From NCBI GenBank assembly GCA_029215795.1, contig JARDYH010000002.1, forward strand, positions 44,748,001 to 44,812,000: a stretch of DNA of 64,000 nt, given 5' to 3'. The notes beneath the pieces were generated by a model. It worked only from the letters and a program-made list of their open reading frames with translations, had not been told where the DNA came from and searched no databases. Made by a program: the position numbers and the translations under genes. How positions within the stretch are numbered: the stretch's first letter is position 1; each line of letters begins with the position of its first letter. This document shows, one piece after another, positions 21,004-32,275 of this stretch. Source of the DNA: Anniella stebbinsi (taxonomy: Eukaryota > Chordata > Lepidosauria > Squamata > Anniellidae).

Positions 21004-21779
21004 ATCACTGGCTGTTGTTTTGTCTCAATGGTCCTGTTTGCTTTGGAAGGCAAATAGCATCAAGAAGGAGGCAATTTTCAGCAGAAACCCAGAATGGGCC
21101 CCCAATTCATATTGGGAGTAGGTTCCATCTTGGGAGCAGATTTGGAGAATAAGCAGGTTGTTCTTCCTCTGAAATAGAAGTGGCTAAGTTAAGCACACAT
21201 TTTCCACAATCTGAACACTGTCATGTGTATTTTGACCTTTAGTAATCCTCAGCTTTCTAGTGGTGGGGGGGAAATAATAGCTTAACCTACCAATAACAGC
21301 CACCCTTAGTTTGACAGCAGGACATCCTAGTCAGCAAATAGTTCACAGTCCACAACAAATGAAATATACCCTGTTATGTGGAAAGATCCTGCAGGTATTT
21401 ATTTTTCAGGGTAACAGAAATTGGAAAATTATGCATGGCTGTAGGTTCCCAGCAACTCACTGGAGGTCTGTGTGGCAGAATACCCAAGAATAATATAATT
21501 ACATTAGAACTATATAAAGGTGATAAGTTACTATCATTCACCCTTTATGGCAAAGTGTTTTTACACTTCATGTTTTTTTTTATCCTCACAGCAATCTTCT
21601 TCTCATGCTACATATAGATAAGCAAGGTTTTGAGCATGGGGTATCCATAAAGGACATGGGGGTGAGAAAACTGGTTTACATTTTTAAGAGAATCAACCTA
21701 GTCTTCAGTTCCTCAACCAATATGTGGCTTAGAATGCAGTTATCCATTCAATAGTGGAATTCCATGGATTTTGACATGC

Positions 21780-22051
21780 AGTTATTGACTTGAAAAATGC
21801 ATTCAGAAGTTCATATATTAGGAGGAAAGGCATAAAAGTGTATATTTTAGGAGGAATTGCACAAAAGAAAATGCATTTTTGTGAAATTGCATACAGAATA
21901 CATATTTTAAGGGGGAATGCATACAAAAATAAATTCAACTTTTGCTTTTTTAAGGAGAGTACAGATGTATGTGGTAATTGGATAAAACAGTTATAATTGA
22001 ACACATGATAAATTGACACTCGATAGAAAAAGGATGGTTCATCTATCCCTA
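21780..22051. mobile_element. AT-rich hAT-like remnant
   Basis: It has quasi-tandem blocks of the form AGGAGGAAT-TGCATA(C)AAAA, about 45-55 bp apart, and ends in TTCATCTATCCCTA, the inverted TAGGGATG terminus. The left end and target duplication are not found. Confidence 0.45.
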
Positions 22052-22766
22052 GTAGTCAATAATAAAACCATCTGCCTTGTTATGATGCACATATGATGAG
22101 ACTCATCAGGGTTTCAGCATTATACACCTCCAGATCATGTCTGCATATACATTTTGTTAAATTAGTACTACTGACATATACTGGGGGAAATTAATTCCAC
22201 AGGTAAATAAGACTTGTCTGAGGATATGACCATAAGTCCAAAGTTAGCAAAAACTGGCCTGTGAACTACTAATATCCATTAAAAAATTATCACTTTAAGG
22301 CCTTTGGCTGCAATGCTCCAGATAGCTGCACTGTCCAAATCCCATTGAATTCAGTAAAATTTAGGCAGCCTAGTTTGGCAAAGGATTGAATCCTTTGTGA
22401 ACCCTGTAAGTCATGGTGATCATTTGCATGCTGGCAAACTCTTTTTGTTCTTGGTTTCACAGCTTGCCTCGAGGTATGGTGCCGCTGTGTAAAGATGGCT
22501 CCTCTTCTAAAATTGCTGTACTTTATAGCCTGTCCTCTGGGCTATAGAGATAAAGGTTAAAAAAATTAAAATGACCTGTCAGCCTTCCACAGTAATCTGC
22601 ATCAATGTGGTCTCTCCTCCCTCAAGAGCGTGTCTGCCAGACATGGGCTGACTTAAGAGGACTGTCAAGGAAGACCTTTCCCAGGACTGTCAGAACTAGT
22701 TCAAAAGATAATCTTCTTTTAAAATGTGCAGACCAGCAGGTTACTTGCTTCCTATTTCCGTTGCTG
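22052..22766. other. Unassigned DNA
   Basis: I recognise nothing except a possible faint GTAAGTCCCA-family piece near 22335. Confidence 0.35.
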
Positions 22767-22850
22767 AATATTTATTTATTTATTGTATTTCTATACTGCC
22801 CAATAGCCAAAGTTCTCTGGGCAGTTCACAAAATACATTTCCATGGTTAA
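22767..22850 (-). mobile_element. Retroposon 3' end
   Basis: On the minus strand it reads AACTGCCCAGAGAACTTTGG, then GGGCAGTATAGAAATACAAT and a TAAA tail. It is the same family as 8908-9055. Confidence 0.6.
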
Positions 22851-25104
22851 AATCATCATCATATCTGTTTAGGTCACTTTGCATTAATAAATAGCTTCCT
22901 TGGTTATGACTCAAGTAGATAGACTATCTTCAGCCAAGGCTAACTGATGGATCTGATTAGTTATTGCCAACTTCATGCTAGTGCTAGTGATGGTGTGGAA
23001 GTTCACAATTAGTGCTGTGTTGACAATTTTGATTATTCAATTTTCATGATTTCATGAGGGGTGGAGAAAAAATACAATCTTGTTTTAATCCTTTGTTTAT
23101 CATAATCTCATTCGTCGATTGGCCCCATTGATTGCAGAGGACTTGTAGTCTTGTTTGCGAGTTCAAATTACAAATAAGAAACAACAATCTTCTATCCATA
23201 TATGTTTTTTACAAATCTCACAATAATGTTTTTGAAACAGAATCAAACACCCCTTTCACGTCAATAAATGCCGTAAACCATTTCCCATTAGTTCTCTGCT
23301 AAATGATTCTACTAGGGATGCGTTCAGGACCATGGAGAGCAACCCTGCTGCTAGAGTTCTGACAAGTTACTTTTGCAGCTTAGAGCAACTGGCAGGGTTT
23401 TATAGTCAGGCCAGGAGAATCCTTCTGGGAGCTCCACCTCTTCAGGCATTGCATCTGTGGATTTTTTTAAAGAGCCAATGTCCTTTCCCACAGACACTGA
23501 CTTCTTCTACGTGGTGAGGGCCTGGAGAGTTGCAAGCCAGTTGGGGAATGCTCTTCAGCCCCCCTCCCCTGTTCTCTAGAGGAGTCTGAACTCCACTCCT
23601 TGGAGGAAGACGGCAGTGGCACCTCATGGGGATTAAGAGGACAAGGTGCTGGATCCAAGTTGGAGAACCCGACTTGTGAACATCCAGGAACAGGCTCTGA
23701 TTGCTCTTCAGAATCACTGCCACTAGAAACATCAGGGCCAAATTATGCATTACATTACTTGCATAGCTTGTAGCTGAGGGTCATCTTACCTTTCACTCTC
23801 ATGTAAAGAGAGAGACAATACTTCCATTGACTCTTAATAAAGGTTTTCTTTCTTTTTACCCCCTCCCACTGGTAGAGGGGAAGGTTTGTGCCATGTTCCC
23901 AATTCAGTTGGGGCTACACACATGCCTCATTTACATGCCATGTGATTAGTGGAATGTGCAGTTTTTGGTACTTTGGTACCGTCCCATGACCGTGTCATTT
24001 TCAAAAATACCCCAAAACAAGGAACCCCTTTTGTTGTCTGAACAAACATATACTAATCATATTTCTGCACCATTCCTAGTTCAAAACTGCACAGAGGAAG
24101 CAAGAATTGACATGATTAAATGACATATGAACAATAAAATAAATTATATTTCACAGCTCAGCAAGTTTTTAAAACTCATAACTTTGAAATCATGTTTCAC
24201 TTGGACAACACTTTTCTAAAATCAGAGTAACTGAAGAGGATCAATTCAGGTCAGGAGAGTAAATGTGTGCACAGCAGCTAGGAATCCATCACTGGATCTT
24301 CTCCAAGAATCCCAATCAGCCCTAAGCAATCAAATCAGGCACACCAGCTCATCAAACATTTTAAGTGAGCATCTTTTCTTTTGTAAACATATGACATGGA
24401 TGGCTGTATTTCTGCTCTGTCTAGGTGTGCAGGAGGGAATCCCCCATAGAGCTGTGATAATGGTGGTGATAATTCTTGTTGGTTGAAATTTTCAACTGTA
24501 GGTGTGCACCTAAAATTCTATTCCTATTTCTTCCTGAAACTAGACTAGATGGCTGATTTTTCTGATTAGAAGCTTGCTGTCATCAGGACTCTACTGGCAG
24601 GACTCTATTTTTTTAAAAAAAAAAATGGCCATTTTTTTGTGTTTTGTGGGTCCCATCTATTCCCATTCTATCTCCTGATTTTAGCATCCTTCTCTCACTG
24701 AGTCTAAGGGCATTTTCCAAGTGCCTGTGTCAACTCTGCACAGCAGATCTGGGTAGAAACAGGGCAATATTCACTGGTGTCAGCCAGCCTGCCTGTTATA
24801 AGGAGAATTAGGAAAGGCTGGTTGCTTCAAAACATCTAAAGTGTAGGTGGGGTGGTGGAAAGAATCCACACCAATGAGATACCCCCCTTAAAAAAACTTT
24901 AAAGGGCCCCAACTGCTAATCTTAAAAAAATGGGAAAGGAGTTAAAAAAGAGGGGGGATTTTACCATGAAGGAATTTGGGGAGGCACGTTTCCCCCAAAT
25001 TGACACAAAATATTGGTGAAAGCAACCAACTATGTATATCAGGAGTCAAATAAAAAGGAAAAATAAGCTTTTAGCTAAAGGTTGCAGACGAATCCAAAGA
25101 CAAA
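22851..25104. other. Unassigned DNA
   Basis: A lone TAGGGATGCGTTCAGG terminus lies near 23313. The GC-richer block at about 23330-23760 has frames on both strands but no motif. An A run lies near 24612-24626. No gene is supported. Confidence 0.4.
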
Positions 25105-25290
25105 GGGCATGTCTACCCCAGCTATTTATCCCAGGCTGATCATGTGTTCACCCCTGAGTGTCCAAATGATGCACACGGGATTCCAGGGTCAGTCAGGGAT
25201 GACCACTCACTTTGACCGGGAAAACTGGGACCACAGTTTTACCAAATTTTCCTGCACTCCTGGGACAACCCTGAGGTCCATGGGTGGTGT
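25105..25290. repeat. Possible member of the TTTCCACACCA palindromic family
   Basis: GGGCATGTCTACCCCAG and GTCCAAATGATGCACA (25159-25174) match the element interrupted at 30313-30835. Both also carry CCGGGAAA and GGGACAAC blocks. The right terminus was not located, so the extent is uncertain. Confidence 0.35.
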
Positions 25291-26578
25291 GGTGGCTGCT
25301 CCTGGGGTTGTGCCTTCTTTCCCATGAGTAACAGGTCTCTGTCACTGGGCATGGAGCTCTGTGGGGGAGAGTCCGTGCCCATTGGGGTTGAGGTGGGGAG
25401 TTCTTTTGCCATCCCTGTGATGGCTCTTGTGGCTTGTTTGGTTTTTAAACCACTTACTGGTGCAGCATCACAATTGAGCTCTGTCTCCTTTTGGGGGGAT
25501 AAATGGTGCCCCCAAACGTGCAGGTGTGTGCATGCTGGGGGACAATCCTGGAAGCAAGAAAGCCCAGGATCCTCCCCTCCCCATCCTGGAAAGCCCGTAG
25601 GTGAAGATGAGACCATGGTCAAGAGCTTTGGGGTTTTAAACCTTTTCTTTCTCCATTCTTCTTCCCTCTTTTGCCTTATCGCACACATGGACGTGCAAAA
25701 TATTATAGAAGAAACCCAACTTGAAATCCCAAGGTGGTATTGAAATAATGCTTGTATAACATGCAGTCAGTGCTCATGTACCAATATTACAAGCTGGGAG
25801 AGAACTCTCAGAAATATCCGGAGCTGTCCCTGAAAGTATGGAAAAAGAGAGGCAATTACAAATTGAGATGCGGCAAGTTCATCCATCGCTACTTCACACA
25901 TCAGTAAGACCCCTAAAGAAGGACTCTAGCCTGAGATGTACAATTTACAGGCAGTGCACACATATGAAGGAACTACAGCTTACCATGAATACTCAACAGG
26001 AATACTTATCAACTTGTAAAACCTTTCGCAATGCTCAAGTAGATTTCCCTTTAATGCTCAATAAGCCCTGCTTTATACCTCAGTTGATATTCAAGTGCCT
26101 CAAATCCAAAAAGTTTAAAAGTGCCTGAAGGTGCCTAGAAAAGCTGCACATGTTCAGTCAAGCAATCTATGTGTTTCCTACTTTCCAGTCCTTGAAATTA
26201 CTGTTTGTAATGAAAAACTGATGCTGGGAGCACAAGAAATCAAAACTTCATAACGGGTAGGGGGATTTTCCCAATTTCCTATACAGACTTATGATTATGG
26301 TCAACTGTACACATTTGGATAAGATACTTCAACTCCACTCAGAACTTGATGAGCATTCACCCTGGAATCTAATAGTAACAGTAAATTCCGTTTTTGTGAA
26401 CATAGTTGCAGTGAATTACCTTGTCAAAATACATGAGAGCTAGTACGTAACAGACTAGAAATGACAGTGGGCATGAAAAAGGTACTTCAAATGAAAACTT
26501 TATCTCTCTGTGATGTGTGTGTGTGTAATATTTTATTGTTTTAAAATGTTACCTTATAAATGTCCTTGAGAAAGGCAC
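25291..26578. other. Unassigned DNA
   Basis: It contains overlapping plus- and minus-strand frames of 139 and 149 codons around 25239-25743, but neither shows a recognisable domain. Their mutual overlap in GC-richer DNA suggests chance. Confidence 0.4.
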
Positions 26579-26796
26579 TGGGCCTATTCAGACCACGCTA
26601 AGCAATGGTTAAGTTGGTAACCCTTTGCAGCAAATGGTTAGTGAGCATTTTTAAACCATGGTTGTAGCCACCATGGTTAGGAATGGTTAACACAAAGAAC
26701 TAAGTCATGGTTCACACAACATGCTAAGCCATAATGTTTAGCTCATGGTTTAGTGTGCTGTCTGAACAGGGTTTTGTGTGCTGTCTGAACAGGGCC
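26579..26796. mobile_element. Small TIR element (CTGTTCAGA family)
   Basis: It starts GGGCCTATTCAGACCAC and ends GTCTGAACAGGGCC. The interior is a series of inverted AACCATGGTT / GGTTAAG motifs, and GTGTGCTGTCTGAACAGGG is repeated directly, 22 bp apart, at the right end. It is related to 16586-16744. No clear target duplication is seen. Confidence 0.65.
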
Positions 26797-26814
26797 ATAG
26801 TCTCAAATATTGAT

Positions 26815-26868
26815 GTGATGGTGATGGTGATAGTGATGGTGATGGTGATGGTGATGGTGATGGTGATA
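26815..26868. repeat. GTGATG hexamer tandem repeat
   Basis: About nine units of GTGATG, two carrying GTGATA. Confidence 0.95.
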
Positions 26869-27007
26869 TCATTCCACACATGTGCATACAAATGAAACTA
26901 TTTCATTTACTGTGGAAACTAAAGGATTACAGGAACAAACCAACAAACCAACACCAAAACAATGGAAAATGCCCAGGCCATTTCACTGATCCCTGAACAC
27001 GTAATTT

Positions 27008-27523
27008 CTTTGAACTAGTTCAAATCTCCAGGGCCTGACGAACTGCATCCGAAAGCAATAAAGGAGCTGGCAGAAGAACTCTCAGAACCACTGGAAGATA
27101 GGTGAAGTGCCGGATGACTGGAGGAGGGCTGATGTTGTCCCTATCTTCAAAATGGGCAAAAAGGAGGAACCTAGGAACTACAGACCAGTCAGCCTGACAA
27201 ATATTTGGAAGGTTGTCACACAGAGGAGGGCCAGGATCTCTTCTCGATCAACCCAGAGTGTAGGACATGGAATAATGGCTTCAAGTTACAGGAAGCCAGA
27301 TTCTGTCTGGACATCAGAAAAAACTTCCTGACTGTTAGAGCAGTACGACAATGGAACCAACTACCTAGGGAGGTGATGGGCTCTCCCACATTAGAGGCAT
27401 TCAAGAGGCGGCTGGACAACCATCTGTCAGGGATGCTTTAAGGTAGATTCCTGCATTGAGCAAGGGGTTGGACTTGATGGCCTTATGGGCCCCTTCCAAC
27501 TCTACTATTCTATTATTCTATGA
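27008..27523 (+). pseudogene. CR1 LINE with internal deletion
   Basis: The first part translates to SPGPDELHPKAIKELAEEL, then, after a frameshift near 27090, VPDDWRRADVVPIFK and NYRPVSLT. These are the hallmark early motifs of the CR1 reverse transcriptase. At about 27200 the sequence jumps directly to the C-terminal segment (YLEGCHTEEGQDLFSINPEC ... LDIRKNFLTVRAVRQWNQLP). The catalytic palm motifs are therefore missing, consistent with deletion of the central part. The 3' end finishes TTCTATTATTCTATG, the CR1 octamer. It is a dead copy. Confidence 0.88.
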
Positions 27524-27660
27524 TTATCTTGATGAGATTTTATTGTTTTATTACTTCTTTATTGTCTTAATGATTGCTTTTATTGTATTTCATCATGATT
27601 TTATTTTGTAAACCGCTGCAGGATTTTATTAAAAAATGCAAAGGAATATAGAAATTCTCT
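27524..27660 (+). repeat. AT-rich retroposon tail-like segment
   Basis: TTTTGTAAACCGCTGCAGG followed by GGAATATAGAAAT resembles the GTAAACCGC..ATAGAAAT tails of reptile retroposons. It abuts the CR1 end. Low confidence. Confidence 0.35.
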
Positions 27661-28756
27661 GAAAGAAATCCAATAAAAAAGGATGGTAGAGTTTGGATGT
27701 GTAGTCCTTCTGGCCATGCAGACCACACAGGCCAAGAAACAATAAATTCATTCCCAATCAATCTCAGTTTCTTACAAAAAAATATGAAAATTTGTCAGAT
27801 TGAGGTCAGGGCTTTGGAGTTCTGGTGGCATCACTAGTCCTGAGTCATCAGACTCCCACTTGACTCCTGCTTCAAGGGCTGTTGGTACTAAAGCTTCCCA
27901 GCTACTAAAGTCTAGCATCAGAGGTGATAACCCTGTACAATGCCCTTAAAGACCAAAGGGAGGCAAGAAAGACTCCTAGAGAGTCCACCACTCTCCTTGT
28001 TGGACTATGGAAGATGGTCAGGAAATAACTTCTGGATTTCCAGGGCTTCTGATGGCTCCATCTAAAACAGAAAAATCCCTTTATGAGGGAGAAGATAGTG
28101 CTCTGACACTGAGCGAGATTGGAGGCATTTCCCACCACTGTATAAACAGCTTGCCATAGTTGTATTTGTTCCTAGGCAGTATGCTCTATCCTAGATTACA
28201 GGTGAAGAGGGCCAAACAGTGCATTTTCTACCTGGATTGCTCTCAGGCTTGTCTTAAGAACTTGTTGTTTTTTTCTCTCCTTGGTTTAGAATTTTCTTTT
28301 CACTATTGCCATTGACATGGTCTGTTATCTAGTCTGCTTTGGATTTTGTACTATCTTTGCTATTAGCTCAGGATGTTTTTTCCAAAGCTATGTCCTTTCC
28401 TTTTTCCGTTACATTTATTTTCATCTTAATCTTATTTCTGTGCGGTGTTTTGCCTCATCTCCCTTTTACACTTCCTTAAATTGTTGCTCATCTGTAAATA
28501 AGACCCATATCCTTAGTGAAACTCATGTTTGTCCTTAAAGAAACTTGGATTACTCTCAGTATCACATAGTCATGGAGGTTACCTTTCCTTTTTGTGCTAC
28601 TAACAACCTTTTTGATCATGGCATTTGAGGTTCATTCAGTTCTTTTCTACCCCATTCCCTCAATAGTACCCATCAATCTTCCATGAAACTAGTCCATATA
28701 CAGAGGCCTACTCACATTAACCAATACATGTCTAGATTTCGACAGAGTTGCCAAAC
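27661..28756. other. Unassigned DNA
   Basis: I recognise no repeat or gene. The frame at 28317-28538 is hydrophobic and cysteine-rich by chance T-richness, and I find no signal peptide or domain I can defend. Confidence 0.4.
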
Positions 28757-28883
28757 CCATAATAATAATAATAACAACAACAACAACAACAACAACAATA
28801 ATAATAATAAATTTATTTATAACCCGAACTCCCTCCGGATCAAGGTGGGGAACAACAACAAATATATATATATCTATCTATCT
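28757..28883 (-). mobile_element. Retroposon tail with AAT/AAC microsatellite
   Basis: An AAT-AAC-AAT array (28760-28810) adjoins TTTATTTATAACCCGAACTC and CTCCGGATCAAGGTGGGG, which read on the minus strand as a short retroposon 3' end with its tail. A TA/TATC run follows at 28863-28883. Confidence 0.55.
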
Positions 28884-29036
28884 CCTATTCATGTAGAAGT
28901 CTATGGGCATGGGCTTTCTTGATTAAACATCCATGCCCAATGCATGGACACTGGGGATGGTGAAGCAGCACAGTCCCACTAGAGATGGGTGAACAAGTGA
29001 AGTTGACATTTGCCAACATTCTCTGAGCATCACCTT

Positions 29037-29200
29037 TAGGGTGACCATACGAAAAGGAGGACAGGGCTCCTGTATCTTTAACAGTAGTATTAAAAGGGTA
29101 ATTTCAGCCAATGTTATTTGTATGCAAGCCGCACCTGGTGAAATTCCCTTTTCACCACAACAGTTAAAGCTGCATGAGCCCTGCCCTCTTCAGCAGATTC
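29037..29200. mobile_element. Single-unit foldback element (TGACCA family)
   Basis: It starts TAGGGTGACCATACGAAAAG and folds back through TTTAACAGTAG / CACAACAGTTAAAG to GAGCCCTGCCCTCTT, then loses its right terminus. Unlike the dimers at 11123, 19215, 30386, 34703 and 43919, it is only one unit of about 160 bp. The following DNA to about 29240 (ATTTCACCAGGTGCTGCATG) is a further half-unit-like match. Confidence 0.7.
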
Positions 29201-29799
29201 AAAATTTCACCAGGTGCTGCATGCATAAAAAGGACACCTGCTAGCCAGCCAACATCTTGCAGTCACCTGGCTGAGGTGACGGTTCTCCCTCCCCTGGACA
29301 GAGTTCCCACCTTCTCCCACAGCCAGGGGACTCCTGGCTGAGGGACTCAGCCAAAATATCATGAGACCTCTCAGCTGGCCAATGAAGGGAGAAGGATCCA
29401 TTGCCATGCAACCCAGGATTCCCCATCATGGCATGGGAGGCGGGAGCCAAGAACTGGGAGCCACCGCATGAGGCCATGGAGGGGGAGGTATGGGGAGAAG
29501 AAGTGGGGTGGGGGTGACAGTGGCTCATTTGAGGTGACAACTTTGGTTGGGCTGGACCTGACCCTTCTTTATTCTCTATTTCCACCTCCTATTAAGCTGC
29601 CCAGGATCCAGAGAGTCTAGGAAATGTGTTTCCTAGGGAGGATGAAGGGGGAGGACAAGAGAATGGGGGGGGGGGTGAACAAGAAAAACAGCCCCTTCTC
29701 TCTCTGCCACTATCGCCATCACTGCCAAACAGCAGAAATTGCCAATGACACTGAAGAAGTCATGGTAAGGAAGCTTGGGAGCTCCAAATGTACATGTTC

Positions 29800-29847
<48 letters not shown>

Positions 29848-30312
29848 CATTGGTTTACTCTCACTGGAATTATGGATTAGGCACATTATGTTTTGACTGC
29901 TGGTGGTGGGGGATGCATAATCTTTGTAGCCGTTTGTCAAGAGAAAGTATTTGGATTCTGTACAACAACTGAATGACAGGCACTCATTTATCACACAAAA
30001 AAGGGCCCTCAGATGGAGTAAAATTAAGATAGAAGCACAAGCAATCTTTTATAATAAAAGAGAACAGATGAAAAAAATGGCAGAGTTAAGGGGGCTTTTT
30101 CTCATAAAGTGTGTTAAGATATTGCCTGTTCCTGGGGAAATCAGATATCCCAATTTTGTCATAGGTAGCTGATATTAAAGAAAAACTATATTGCACTTAC
30201 GAGCTTGTGTGTATACCAAATTGTGTCCTCTTTCAGCCACAGCAATAATTTACTCAAGAAGTTTGACTTTAGATTGTAGGCTCCTTGAAGACATGGGCTG
30301 CTCAGAATCTTT
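29201..30312. other. Unassigned DNA with a microsatellite
   Basis: A GC-richer block lies at 29240-29600, a CT/CA array at 29798-29848, and the rest is unassigned. No gene is supported. Confidence 0.4.
29798..29848. repeat. CT then CA dinucleotide array
   Basis: A CT run with one CC interruption switches abruptly to CA at about 29831. Confidence 0.97.
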
Positions 30313-30835
30313 GGCCCTTTCCACACCAAGTGTTTTGCCTGGGTTGGCCCCCGGCTAGTCCCTGTGAGTCCAAATGATGCACAGGTAGGTTGACCAGATA
30401 AAATCCAGGTCAGGGCTCATGTAACTTTAACAATTGTAGAGAAAAGGGAATTTCAGCCAGTGTCATTTGTATGCAATTAGTTCCTGGTGAAATTCCCTCT
30501 TCAACACAACAGTTAAAGTTGCAGGCACTATACTAGAGTGACATATACAAAAGGCGGCAGGGTCCCTGCAACTTTAACTGTTGTGATGAAGAGCGAATAT
30601 CACCAGGAACTAATTGCATACAAATGACACTGGCTGAAATTCCCTTTACTCTACAAATGTTAAAGTTACATGAGCCCTGACCTGGATTTTATCTGGTCAC
30701 CCTAGCACAGGGACTCCCAGAGGTGGAGGTGGGCACAGGATTTTTCCCGGAAACCAGAAACCAGAAAAATCCTGATTCTTCTGCTGTCCCGGGAAGTTGT
30801 TGGGACAACGGAAGATGTGCCTGCCCATCCCTCGA
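30313..30835. mobile_element. Palindromic element (TTTCCACACCA family), interrupted
   Basis: It starts GGCCCTTTCCACACCA as does the small intact element at 63399, and carries GTCCAAATGATGCACA as at 25159. It is split by the TGACCA-family dimer at 30386-30704. The sequence resumes at GCACAGGGACTCCC. The right terminus is not visible, so the end is approximate. Confidence 0.5.
30386..30704. mobile_element. Dimeric foldback hAT-like element (TGACCA family)
   Basis: The ends are TAGGTTGACCAGATAAAATC and its inverted partner GATTTTATCTGGTCACCCTA. GCACAGG occurs at both flanks (30379-30385 and 30705-30711). The central junction CACTATACTAGAGTGAC is preserved. It is inserted in the element at 30313-30835. 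Confidence 0.82.
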
Positions 30836-30984
30836 GTAAGTGTGGCAGCAAACTGGGTATGGAGCCGCATAGTTTGGGAGCAACACGGGAGAAAGGGTTT
30901 TCATGTGCACTTGACAAATGGGCCTCTGTAGGTAATGGCACCCCCCAAAAAAGACTTTTGCAGATTTTATTACTTGGCCAGGTT

Positions 30985-31115
30985 TAAATGTGACAGGCAG
31001 TCCCTTAGGCAGCCAAGCTCTAAGCCATTTAGGGCTTTAAGGATGAAAACTAACACCTTGAATTATGTCCAGAGAACAACTGGAAGCCAGTGCAGATCTT
31101 TCAGGGAAGGTGTAA
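30985..31115. mobile_element. Interspersed reptile repeat, part 1
   Basis: AAGCCATTTAGGGCTTTAAG, AACACCTTGAATTATGTCC and GGAAGCCAGTGCAGAT, in this order, match a LINE-like interspersed repeat I remember from reptile genomes. The second part resumes at 31455. The clade is uncertain. Confidence 0.55.
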
Positions 31116-31454
31116 ATAGGGGTTGGTGGGCCGAGGAGCACTCAGCCTCCCATGAGCTGGGCCCTGTGAGTCCCTACCAATGCCACTACCCGCTTTGGCT
31201 TTGGCCTTTTCCCCACTGCATTAGTGGCAGCCACCATTAACACAGTGGGGGGGAAGGGAAAGATCTGGAAGCCAAGGTGGACCTGTGTCTGAGTGCTCGT
31301 GGGGGCTTGCGAGCACATGGGCGAGGGTCCGTCCCAGCACCAGGAGCATCCGCCTTGGCCTGTGAGGTCTGGATCAGGAACATCAGCTGCCCTCGCGGAC
31401 CCAAGCAGACTATCACAACATTCCTAGGTATAATAGGATCCCAATACCATGCAC
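31116..31454. other. Insert between two parts of one repeat
   Basis: This GC-richer sequence separates two collinear parts of the repeat. No termini or target duplication were identified. It holds GTGAGTCCCTACC and a GTGGGGGGGAAGGG run. Its identity is unknown. Confidence 0.35.
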
Positions 31455-31575
31455 TGGTTAGCAGCCAAGCTGCTGCATATTACATCAAATGAAGCTTCTG
31501 GACAGCCTTCAGACTCAACCCCATGTAGAACATATTGCAATAGCCTAAATGTGATGCAACCCTTTGCCAGAACAA
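31455..31575. mobile_element. Interspersed reptile repeat, part 2
   Basis: AGCAGCCAAGCTGCTGCATA, CTTCTGGACAGCCTTCAGAC and CATATTGCAATAGCCTAAAT continue the repeat begun at 30985-31115 in the same orientation. Confidence 0.55.
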
Positions 31576-32275
31576 CAGGAAGTGATATACAAGCAGTCTT
31601 GTGTCATCTGATGACTGTGAATAACACAAAATTCAATGGATTGTCTAAGTGAAGAAAATATATATTTTTAAAAATGGTGTGGCTTAAGGAATATGTTGAT
31701 TTTAAATAGGAGTAGTAGGATTATTGGGTTTGTGGGGATGGAAGAGAGCACTGGAAAAGTAATGGATCAGTTATGATTTATAATTTTTGTTTTATTTTCT
31801 GTGAGTCTGAGGATGGAGTGATGGTGAGCTTCAGCCATTCATTTTCTTCCACTCATGCAGCTATTAAGGGCACAATAACCTTACCAGATTTTTATTTTAT
31901 TTTTAAAAGGTGGCAACCCTATGCTCTCGACTGAGCTTTTGGCTTTTACCTGGCACTATGAATACCAACTCAGAGATGCAGTTCATTCATTCTGAAACGG
32001 AGGAGTGACATTGTTAAGACTTTACTTCACATTGTGTATGCTGGATTTAGAAATACCAATACTAGCTTTAAAAGCAAGCCCAGAAGGCTAGGCATTTCAG
32101 GTGCACCCTTGACTATTTCACACTGGAGATACATTTTCAGACAAGTAGAAATGTCAACAGCACTATATTTTTAGAATAGCTTGCTGCTGCTATAAAACAG
32201 TACTAAAATGAGAAGGCAAGCTAGGCTGCCTCTACAAGAGAGGTTTAAAGTTCTTTCAAGGTGCTTTAAAAAATT
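31576..32275. other. Unassigned DNA
   Basis: I recognise nothing in this AT-richer interval. Confidence 0.4.

Noticed and set aside
23313..23760. Possible hAT or LTR element beginning TAGGGATGCG
   Set aside because: Only one terminus-like string is visible; no second end, duplication, promoter or poly(A) order supports it.
25239..25743. Overlapping 139- and 149-codon frames on opposite strands
   Set aside because: Mutual overlap in GC-richer DNA with no motif on either strand; more likely chance.
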